From the NCBI GenBank assembly GCA_900319195.1, contig ONNL01000068.1:1-12275 (forward strand): DNA of 12,275 bases. The letters are read 5' to 3'. The notes under the pieces are model-generated. The model was not told the origin of the DNA. It ran no database searches and saw only the letters and a program-made list of their open reading frames with translations. Positions 6,519-12,275 of the stretch are shown piece after piece. The position numbers were made by a program, and so were the translations under genes. How positions within the stretch are numbered: the first letter of the stretch is position 1; the number at the start of each line of letters is the position of its first letter. This DNA comes from an uncultured Ruminococcus sp. (GTDB lineage: Bacteria; Bacillota; Clostridia; Oscillospirales; Ruminococcaceae).

Positions 6519-7006
6519 AGTACACAGGTGACGTTATAAAATATGGCGATAACGTCGATACGGACGTTATTATCCCGGCGCGTTATCTCAATACGAGCGA
6601 GCACTCCGAGCTTGCAAAGCACTGCATGGAGGACCTCGACAGGACGTTCACGGAGCGCGTAAAACAGGGAGATATCATCACAGCAGGACTGAATTTCGGG
6701 TGCGGTTCTTCACGCGAGCACGCTCCCATAGCAATAAAGGCGAGCGGAGTTTCACTGGTCATCGCAAGGAGCTTTGCGCGTATCTTCTACCGCAACGCGA
6801 TAAATATCGGGCTTGCGATAGTCGAGTGTCCCGAGGCTGTTGACGGCATAAGTGAGGGCGACAGGGTAGAAGCCGACATGGACAGCGGCATTATCCGCGA
6901 CCTCACAACAGGAAAGGAATACAAAACGGAGCCTTTCCCCGAATTTATACAGAATATAATCGAAAACGGCGGACTTGTAAAGACCGTTGCCGAGGGAAAA
7001 ATATGA
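6515..7006 (+). CDS. leuD: 3-isopropylmalate dehydratase, small subunit
   Basis: This 163-residue swivel-domain partner of LeuC completes the isopropylmalate isomerase active site. The frame stays open upstream inside leuC, but the true start is the ATG at 6515. It overlaps the leuC stop as ATGA and has GGGAGG (6502-6507) seven bases upstream. Family blocks are GDNVDTDVIIPARYL (11-25) and LNFGCGSSREHAP (59-71), the substrate-recognition loop. The short length matches the clostridial/archaeal LeuD type that partners the short LeuC. The four-base overlap implies translational coupling and equal production of the two subunits. Confidence 0.96.
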   Translation: MKYTGDVIKYGDNVDTDVIIPARYLNTSEHSELAKHCMEDLDRTFTERVKQGDIITAGLNFGCGSSREHAPIAIKASGVSLVIARSFARIFYRNAINIGLAIVECPEAVDGISEGDRVEADMDSGIIRDLTTGKEYKTEPFPEFIQNIIENGGLVKTVAEGKI

Positions 7007-7068
7007 GGCTGATATTGTGACTTCTTGGCACATATACACGTACCTTTTTACAGTGAAAGGAACATAAC

Positions 7069-8142
7069 ATGGAATATAATATTGCTATCCTGCGCGGAGA
7101 CGGCATAGGTCCCGAGATAGTTGACAGTGCTGTCAGAGTGCTTGAAAAAATCGCCGTAAAATACGGACACAGCTTCAAGTTCAAGCCGTATCTCATAGGC
7201 GGCTGTGCGATAGACGAGTGCGGCGAGCCGCTCCCCGAGGAGACAGTAAACGGCTGCCTTGAAAGCGATGCTGTACTGCTCGGAGCGGTAGGCGGTCCTG
7301 AGTGGGACGGTCTCTCGGGCGACAGGCGGCCCGAAAAGGCTCTGCTCGGCATACGCTCGGCGCTCGGACTGTATACGAATCTCCGCCCTGCAAGGCTTTT
7401 CCCTGCACTCAGGGGAGCGTCGCCCTTGCGCGAGGATATGATCGAAAACGGCTTTGATATACTCATAGTCCGCGAGCTTACGGGAGGTATCTACTTCGGT
7501 GACCGCGGATACAGGGACGGAAAATTCGGTGAGGAGGCATTCGACACCGAGGCATACAGCGTCACGGAGATAGAGCGTATCGGACGTGCTGCGTTTGAAG
7601 CGGCAATGAAGCGCGGAAAGCGGCTTTGCAGTGTGGATAAGGCAAATGTTCTCGAGACCTCGCGGCTGTGGAGAAGGACAATGCACACGCTTGCGGAGAA
7701 ATATCCCGAGGTGGAATACAGGGATATGTTCGTGGACAATGCCGCAATGCAGCTTGTGCGAGACCCGAAGCAGTTTGACGTTATCGTCACGTCGAATATG
7801 TTCGGGGACATACTCTCCGACGAGGCTTCGCAGATAACAGGCTCGATAGGAATGCTTGCCTCTGCGTCGCTTGGTGACGGAACTCGCGGAATGTACGAGC
7901 CTATCCATGGCAGCGCTCCCGACATTGCAGGCACGGGAAAGGCTAATCCCATAGCGACAATACTCTCGGCGGCAATGCTTCTGAGATATTCGCTCGGACT
8001 CGGCAACGAGGCGGAGTGCATAGAGAGCGCAGTTGATAAGGTGCTTGAACAGGGCTTCCGCACGGCAGATATAGTCGGGGACAGCGGCTCCGAGCCTGTA
8101 AGCTGTGAGGAAATGACCGAGAGGATACTCTCGTGCATATAA
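7069..8142 (+). CDS. leuB: 3-isopropylmalate dehydrogenase
   Basis: LeuB oxidises and decarboxylates 3-isopropylmalate to 2-ketoisocaproate using NAD+, the last pathway-specific step before transamination to leucine. The length of 357 residues is usual. Visible motifs are GDGIGPEI (10-17), TNLRPARLFP (the substrate-binding Arg region), RELTGGIYFG with the catalytic Tyr, VDKANVL with the catalytic Lys, and DNAAMQLVRDP with FGDILSDEAS supplying the metal-binding Asp residues. The NAD-specifying GSAPDIAGTGKANP follows near the C-terminus. AAAGGA lies at 7056-7061, seven bases before the start. The 62-base gap after leuD has no convincing terminator or promoter, so it should be transcribed with leuCD. 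Confidence 0.97.
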   Translation: MEYNIAILRGDGIGPEIVDSAVRVLEKIAVKYGHSFKFKPYLIGGCAIDECGEPLPEETVNGCLESDAVLLGAVGGPEWDGLSGDRRPEKALLGIRSALGLYTNLRPARLFPALRGASPLREDMIENGFDILIVRELTGGIYFGDRGYRDGKFGEEAFDTEAYSVTEIERIGRAAFEAAMKRGKRLCSVDKANVLETSRLWRRTMHTLAEKYPEVEYRDMFVDNAAMQLVRDPKQFDVIVTSNMFGDILSDEASQITGSIGMLASASLGDGTRGMYEPIHGSAPDIAGTGKANPIATILSAAMLLRYSLGLGNEAECIESAVDKVLEQGFRTADIVGDSGSEPVSCEEMTERILSCI

Positions 8143-8190
8143 TTTGGGACATCTTAAGATATACCGAGACTTCTCTGACAGGAGGAAAAT

Positions 8191-9117
8191 ATGAGAATAA
8201 GCGAAATTCAGGACGAGATCATAAAGCTCAAAAAGGAAACGAATACGGTGATACTCGCGCACAGCTATCAGGCGAGGGAAATACTTGAGATAGCGGATTT
8301 TACGGGAGACAGCTACAAGCTTAGTGTTGACGCGAAGTCCGCGGAGGCTGATAACCTTATCTTCTGCGGAGTTCACTTCATGGCAGAGACAGCAAAGATA
8401 CTCTCGCCTCAGAAGAGAGTGTTCCTTGCAAACCGGAGGGCAGGATGTCCTATGGCGGAGCAGATGAGCGCTGAAATGATAAAGAAGCTCAGGGACAAGG
8501 AGCCTGACCGTGCGGTAGTTGCCTACATAAACACGACTGCACAGCTCAAGTCGGTGTGTGATGTCTGCGTTACATCGTCGAGCGCGGTGAAGATAGTCAA
8601 GGCTATGGACAGCAAAAGGATACTGTTCATTCCCGACTGCAACCTCGGAGCCTTTGTAAAGAAGCAGGTTCCCGATAAGGACATAATGCTGCTTGACGGC
8701 GGATGTCCCGCGCATTCGTCAATTACCGTTGAGGAGGCTGAATGTGCAAGGAAGGCATATCCCGACGCTTTATTGCTCGTTCACCCTGAATGCAGACCCG
8801 AGGTGTCGGCAATGGCTGATTATGTCGGCTCGACCTCGGGCATAATGAGCTTTGCGAAGAATTCGGACAGCAGGGAGTTCATCATCGGTACGGAGAATTC
8901 CATTGCCGAGCATTTGCAGTATGAATGTCCCGACAAGATATTCCACCCGATGTCGAAGAACCTCGTGTGTGCCGATATGAAGCTGACTACGCTCCCGGAT
9001 GTCTACTCAACAATAAAGGGAATGGACGACGGCAGCGCATTTGAGATAAAAATGAGCGGCGAGCTCATCGAGTCGGCAGGCAGGTGCATAAATGAGATGA
9101 TAAGGCTTGGCGGCTGA
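8191..9117 (+). CDS. nadA: Quinolinate synthase NadA
   Basis: NadA condenses iminoaspartate with dihydroxyacetone phosphate to quinolinate for NAD synthesis. The 308 residues match the compact NadA type (as in Thermotoga). The three [4Fe-4S] ligands expected for the family are visible: Cys86 (AGCPMA), Cys172 (GGCPAH) and Cys260 (LVCADMK). Other family motifs are LAHSYQ (22-27), IPDCNLG (147-153), HPEC (198-201) and STSGIM (214-219). A perfect AGGAGGA is at 8180-8186. Iminoaspartate normally comes from NadB, and NadC uses the product, but neither gene is in the window. It lies 48 bases after leuB and is followed by hydE after one base, so it appears to belong to the leucine transcription unit. 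Confidence 0.95.
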   Translation: MRISEIQDEIIKLKKETNTVILAHSYQAREILEIADFTGDSYKLSVDAKSAEADNLIFCGVHFMAETAKILSPQKRVFLANRRAGCPMAEQMSAEMIKKLRDKEPDRAVVAYINTTAQLKSVCDVCVTSSSAVKIVKAMDSKRILFIPDCNLGAFVKKQVPDKDIMLLDGGCPAHSSITVEEAECARKAYPDALLLVHPECRPEVSAMADYVGSTSGIMSFAKNSDSREFIIGTENSIAEHLQYECPDKIFHPMSKNLVCADMKLTTLPDVYSTIKGMDDGSAFEIKMSGELIESAGRCINEMIRLGG

Positions 9118-9118
9118 T

Positions 9119-10168
9119 ATGACGGGACTTGCTGAAAAGCTCTTTACGGAGCACGACCTCAGCGACGCGGAGCTGAAAGCACTTATCCTCACGGACGACA
9201 CTGCTGCAGAAAACCTGCTTGCGGAGCGTGCCGACGAGGTAAGGCAGAAATACTACGGGAAAAAGGTATTCCTACGCGGACTTATCGAAATGTCGAGCAT
9301 TTGCCGCAATGACTGCTACTACTGCGGAATAAGGCGGAGCAACAAAAATGCCGAGCGCTACAGGCTCACTCCCGACGAGATAATGGAGTGCTGTGACGAG
9401 GGCTACAAGCTCGGATTCAGAACATTTGTCATGCAGGGCGGAGAGGACGCATATTATACGGACGATGTGCTCTGCCCGATAATCGGGAAAATAAAGGGAC
9501 GCTATCCCGACTGTGCGGTGACGCTGTCGATAGGGGAGCGCTCGTATGAGAGCTATGAACGGCTGAAAAATGCTGGAGCTGACCGCTATCTTCTGCGGCA
9601 TGAGGCGGCAGCGGACGAGCTCTACTCAAAGCTCCACCCGGACTTCATGAGCCTTGAAAACCGCAAGAGATGCCTTTCTGACTTGAAAAGGCTGGGGTAT
9701 CAGGTGGGAGCAGGCTTCATGGTGGGAGCACCGTACCAGACCGTTGAGGATATTATCTGTGACCTGCGCTATATGCAGGAGCTTCAGCCGCAGATGATAG
9801 GCATAGGCCCGTTTGTCCCTCACCGCGATACACAGTTTCGGGACGAAAAAAGTGGTACAGCGGAGCTTACGATAAGGCTCCTCGGGATAATAAGACTGAT
9901 GTTCCCGAGGGTGCTGCTCCCTGCGACGACTGCGCTCGGGACTATTGCCGAAAACGGCAGGGAGCGCGGTCTGAAAACAGGCTGCAACGTAATAATGCCG
10001 AATCTTTCACCTGCTGCGGTGAGGAGGAAGTATTCGCTCTATGACAATAAGATATACTCAGGCTCAGAGGCGGCGGAGTGCTGCGGCGAGATGAGAGACC
10101 TCATCGCTCGGGCAGGCTATGAGGTCAGCACGGAGCGCGGAGATTTTGTAAACACTAAGGAGAATTAA
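9119..10168 (+). CDS. hydE: [FeFe]-hydrogenase H-cluster maturase HydE (radical SAM)
   Basis: This radical SAM enzyme acts with HydF and HydG to build the 2Fe subcluster of [FeFe] hydrogenase. The 349 residues carry the radical SAM CX3CX2C motif (Cys62, Cys66, Cys69) that binds a [4Fe-4S] cluster. HydE-typical blocks are MQGGEDAYYTDD (105-116), GIGPFVPHRDTQF (228-240) and MPNLSPAAVRRKYSLYDNK (293-311). The second, non-essential cluster site of some HydE proteins (Cys-X7-Cys-X2-Cys) is not intact: Tyr313 stands after KI, where such proteins have the first Cys, and only Cys321 and Cys322 follow. The start is the ATG at 9119, one base after the nadA stop. An in-frame TTG at 9107 is less likely because its upstream AAGG is too close. 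hydF, hydG and a hydrogenase gene are not in the window. Confidence 0.92.
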   Translation: MTGLAEKLFTEHDLSDAELKALILTDDTAAENLLAERADEVRQKYYGKKVFLRGLIEMSSICRNDCYYCGIRRSNKNAERYRLTPDEIMECCDEGYKLGFRTFVMQGGEDAYYTDDVLCPIIGKIKGRYPDCAVTLSIGERSYESYERLKNAGADRYLLRHEAAADELYSKLHPDFMSLENRKRCLSDLKRLGYQVGAGFMVGAPYQTVEDIICDLRYMQELQPQMIGIGPFVPHRDTQFRDEKSGTAELTIRLLGIIRLMFPRVLLPATTALGTIAENGRERGLKTGCNVIMPNLSPAAVRRKYSLYDNKIYSGSEAAECCGEMRDLIARAGYEVSTERGDFVNTKEN

Positions 10169-10169
10169 A

Positions 10170-11114
10170 ATGAAGGTAGGATTTCATCTTCCCGATTTTG
10201 CGGGACAATTCAAGCTTAACTATATGTTTGCGGAGATGCTTAAAAACCGTCCCGATTTTTTCAGAGAGGGCGTGTATATCGCCTCATTCTACGGAGTTTT
10301 TCCGCCTGCACTCTGGAACGGCGGTCGTCCGCAGGCTTCAAGGAACAACTATGACAAGACCTTTATCAAGAGCTGTCTCAAGCTGTTCAACGACCGCGGG
10401 ATACCGCTCCGCTTCACCTTCACGAACATGATGCTCGAGAAGAAGCACCTTTCCGACGAGCGCTGCAATATGGTGCTTGCAATGGCGAATAACGGTCTCA
10501 ATGAGGCTATCGTTGCCTCCCCCGTGCTCGAGGACTACATCAGGAGAAATTATCCCAAGTACAAGCTCACGAGCTCGACGTGCAAGAGAATAACTGACCC
10601 CGAAAAGCTCACGGAGGAGCTCAACAAGGACTATTATCTCGTGGTTGTCGATTACGACCTCAACAATAAGTTCGATATACTTGAAAAGCTTCCCCATAAG
10701 GAGAAGTGTGAATTTCTCATCAATGCCTGCTGTACACCGAACTGCAAGCGCAGGCTCGATCACTATAAAGCGATAGGCAGGCAGCAGATAGCCTACTGTG
10801 AGCACATAAAGAAGTACCCGAACCTCCCGTTTGACCTCAAAAAGTACGACCTTGAGGACTTCTCGGACTGTCCCTACGGCAAGAGGGGAATATTCGACAT
10901 CAGGGAGCTCAGTACACACATCTCGCCCGACGACATCTGGAACAAGTACGTTCCCATGGGCTTCTCGCAGTTCAAGATAGAGGGCAGAACGGCAAATACA
11001 CTCAATATCCTTGAAACGTATATGTACTATATGATTCGTCCCGAATGCAGAGATGAGGCAAGATTCACTCTGCTCCGCAGCCTTGAGAATACAGGCGCAC
11101 TCATATTCAAATAA
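10170..11114 (+). CDS. U32-like TIM-barrel protein, probable Fe-S protein (first tandem copy)
   Basis: This 314-residue protein shows remote resemblance to the peptidase U32/UbiU-UbiV superfamily. A C-terminal GFSQFKIEGRT (264-274) resembles the KIEGR block of U32 proteins, and a STCKRIT plus NACCTPNC pattern resembles their cysteine set. The candidate [4Fe-4S] ligands are Cys138, Cys187 or Cys188, Cys192 and Cys234, all conserved in the next gene. The N-terminal FHLPDF, ASFYGVFPPALWNGG (38-52) and FTFTN (82-86) segments look like barrel strands and a substrate loop. There is no signal peptide or membrane segment, so it is cytoplasmic. AAGGAG (10157-10162) lies inside the end of hydE, and the start is one base after the hydE stop. 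Characterised relatives act in hydroxylation of ubiquinone precursors or of tRNA/rRNA; no specific function can be given here. Confidence 0.7.
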   Translation: MKVGFHLPDFAGQFKLNYMFAEMLKNRPDFFREGVYIASFYGVFPPALWNGGRPQASRNNYDKTFIKSCLKLFNDRGIPLRFTFTNMMLEKKHLSDERCNMVLAMANNGLNEAIVASPVLEDYIRRNYPKYKLTSSTCKRITDPEKLTEELNKDYYLVVVDYDLNNKFDILEKLPHKEKCEFLINACCTPNCKRRLDHYKAIGRQQIAYCEHIKKYPNLPFDLKKYDLEDFSDCPYGKRGIFDIRELSTHISPDDIWNKYVPMGFSQFKIEGRTANTLNILETYMYYMIRPECRDEARFTLLRSLENTGALIFK

Positions 11115-11127
11115 AGGAGAAAAAGCT

Positions 11128-12075
11128 ATGAAGGTAAGATTTCATCTTCCGAATTTTTCGGAGAGGTATAAGTTCAACTATGTTTTTGCAATGATGCTCA
11201 AAAATGAGCCGCAGTATTTCAGGGAGGGCGTTGAGATAGCATCTTTCTACGGTGCATTTCCGCCTTCGATATGGAACGGCGGCAGAACTATCGGCGGAAC
11301 CTGTGACGAGGGCTTTGTAAAGTCCGTACTGAAGCTGTTCAACGATCAGGGCATACCGCTCAGATTTACGTTCACTAACCCTGTTCTGAAGGAGGAGCAC
11401 CTCCACGACGAATTCTGCAACATGGTCATGAGGCTTGCAGACAACGGACTCAACGAGGTCATTGTTAACTCGCCGCTGCTCGAGGACTATATCCGCAATA
11501 CATACCCGAATTTCAAGCTCACAAGCTCTACCTGCAAGAGAATAACGAGCGTTGATCAGGTCGCAGAGGAGCTCAACAAGGACTATCATATCGTCGTTCT
11601 TGACTACGACCTCAACAACAGGTTCGAGATACTTGAGAAGCTTCCGCATAAGGAAAAGCTCGAGATACTTGCTAATGCCTGCTGTGACCCTGCGTGTGCA
11701 AAGCGTAAGGAGCACTACCGCATAATCGGTGAGCAGCAGATAATCTACAACGAGCACCTGAAAAAGCATTCCGATAAGGCATTCAATATTGCTGATTATT
11801 CCGACGAAAACGTAATGAAGTCCATCGACTGCAATGCAAGAAGCAGGTCTCCATTTGAGATAATGGGATTCAGACACCACGTTTCTCCCGATATGATATG
11901 GGAAAAATATGTGCCTATGGGCATCAATCAGTTCAAGCTTGAGGGAAGAACAGCAAGTCAGCTCAACCTTATCGAGATGTATATGTACTACATGATACGT
12001 CCCGAATGTCGTGACGAGGCGCGTTTCAAGTTCCTCTACAACCTTGAGAACAACGGCGTTATAAGGATAGGCTGA
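11128..12075 (+). CDS. U32-like TIM-barrel protein, probable Fe-S protein (second tandem copy)
   Basis: This 315-residue paralog of the preceding gene is more than half identical by eye, end to end, with one small indel near residues 55-60. Seven cysteines are shared: Cys97, 136, 185, 186, 190, 235 and 294. It has the same QFKLEGRT block (268-275) and the same C-terminal MYMYYMIRPECRDEARF stretch. Between about 215 and 250 the copies diverge strongly apart from one cysteine, which suggests a specificity region. The frame is open upstream, but the start at 11128 is set by AAAGGAG (11113-11119) and by alignment with the first copy. The 13-base gap from copy one and the one-base overlap (TGATG) with the next gene indicate an operon. 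The pair may form a heterodimer, as UbiU and UbiV do, but this is inference. Confidence 0.7.
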   Translation: MKVRFHLPNFSERYKFNYVFAMMLKNEPQYFREGVEIASFYGAFPPSIWNGGRTIGGTCDEGFVKSVLKLFNDQGIPLRFTFTNPVLKEEHLHDEFCNMVMRLADNGLNEVIVNSPLLEDYIRNTYPNFKLTSSTCKRITSVDQVAEELNKDYHIVVLDYDLNNRFEILEKLPHKEKLEILANACCDPACAKRKEHYRIIGEQQIIYNEHLKKHSDKAFNIADYSDENVMKSIDCNARSRSPFEIMGFRHHVSPDMIWEKYVPMGINQFKLEGRTASQLNLIEMYMYYMIRPECRDEARFKFLYNLENNGVIRIG

Positions 12076-12275
12076 TGAAAAAAGGCAATATTGTGAGGAC
12101 GGCACCTGTTTTCAGCGACAACATGGTATTGCAGAGAGGAAAGCAGGTTCGGATATTCGGCACCTGTGAGGACGGCTGCGGACATATCACCGTGACTGTG
12201 CCCGAGCTTGAGCTCTCTGCGGAGGCTGTTATCTCGGGCGGCAAATGGAGCGCAGTCCTGCCGCCTATGAAAGCC
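12075..12275 (+). CDS. Sialate O-acetylesterase-like protein, N-terminal part (runs off the window end)
   Basis: A partial gene has 67 codons in frame to the window edge. It begins at an ATG overlapping the preceding stop as TGATG, with AAGGA at 12063-12067 seven bases upstream. The opening APVFSDNMVLQRGKQVRIFG (10-29) matches the N-terminal beta-sandwich signature of the sialate O-acetylesterase / carbohydrate acetylesterase family, in which FSDNMVLQR is highly characteristic. A beta-rich stretch follows. No signal peptide is visible, suggesting an intracellular enzyme that removes acetyl groups from imported sugars or oligosaccharides. The catalytic GDS-type esterase motif would lie beyond the window, so activity cannot be judged. 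Confidence 0.75.
   Translation, partial: MKKGNIVRTAPVFSDNMVLQRGKQVRIFGTCEDGCGHITVTVPELELSAEAVISGGKWSAVLPPMKA

Noticed and set aside
7007..7068. Possible internal promoter before leuB (TTGGCA at 7025-7030)
   Set aside because: No acceptable -10 hexamer occurs at the right spacing, so co-transcription with leuCD is preferred.
8151..8160. 10-bp palindrome ATCTTAAGAT between leuB and nadA
   Set aside because: A single short AT-rich palindrome without loop, promoter or repeat copies; chance is a sufficient explanation.
7048..8715. A 555-codon open frame on the minus strand opposite leuB and nadA
   Set aside because: It is antisense to two well-identified enzymes, has no recognisable motifs and has an Arg/Tyr/His-rich shadow composition. 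The openness comes from the codon bias of the plus-strand genes.
11107..12105. A 332-codon minus-strand frame opposite the second U32-like gene
   Set aside because: It is antisense to a gene with a clear ribosome binding site and a paralog. A similar mirror frame opposite the first copy simply reflects the duplication.

Overview
The window looks like chromosomal DNA from an anaerobic, low-to-mid GC Firmicute of the Oscillospiraceae/Ruminococcus type. The reasons are a SpoIVB-like sporulation protease, a clostridial-style leucine operon, oxygen-sensitive Fe-S enzymes including the [FeFe]-hydrogenase maturase HydE, and strong AGGAGG-type ribosome binding sites. The genus is an inference from protein character; no rRNA or other marker is present.

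Layout. Bases 1-290 hold the 5' end of a minus-strand SpoIVB-like gene. A divergent intergenic region (291-424) with a perfect 8-bp inverted repeat and a sigmaA-like promoter separates it from a small four-helix membrane protein of unknown function (425-943). Next comes leuA (1061-2719, the long 2-isopropylmalate synthase form), with a possible seven-codon leader ORF just upstream. The 305-bp gap after leuA is a regulatory region. It contains a 10-bp dyad right after the leuA stop, a strong extended -10 promoter, a 13-codon leader ORF (MTVGIMLLLRRCV) with a Leu-Leu-Leu run, a hairpin overlapping those codons, and an intrinsic terminator just before the next gene. This reads as a branched-chain amino acid transcription attenuator that has not been assigned to a known class here.

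The attenuator precedes a tightly packed plus-strand run: ilvB, ilvN, leuC, leuD, leuB, nadA, hydE, two tandem U32-like paralogs, and the start of a sialate O-acetylesterase-like gene cut by the window end. No terminator was seen inside the run, so it may be one long operon. ilvBN supply acetolactate to the valine/isoleucine/leucine pathways, and leuA plus leuCDB carry the leucine branch from 2-ketoisovalerate to 2-ketoisocaproate. ilvC, ilvD and ilvE are not in the window. nadA makes quinolinate for NAD, and hydE matures [FeFe] hydrogenase, without its usual partners nearby.

The most interesting points are (i) the ilvB leader with mutually exclusive pairings, and (ii) the two uncharacterised U32-like proteins. 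These share seven conserved cysteines and a KIEGR/KLEGR motif, and follow several certain Fe-S enzymes in the same transcription unit.
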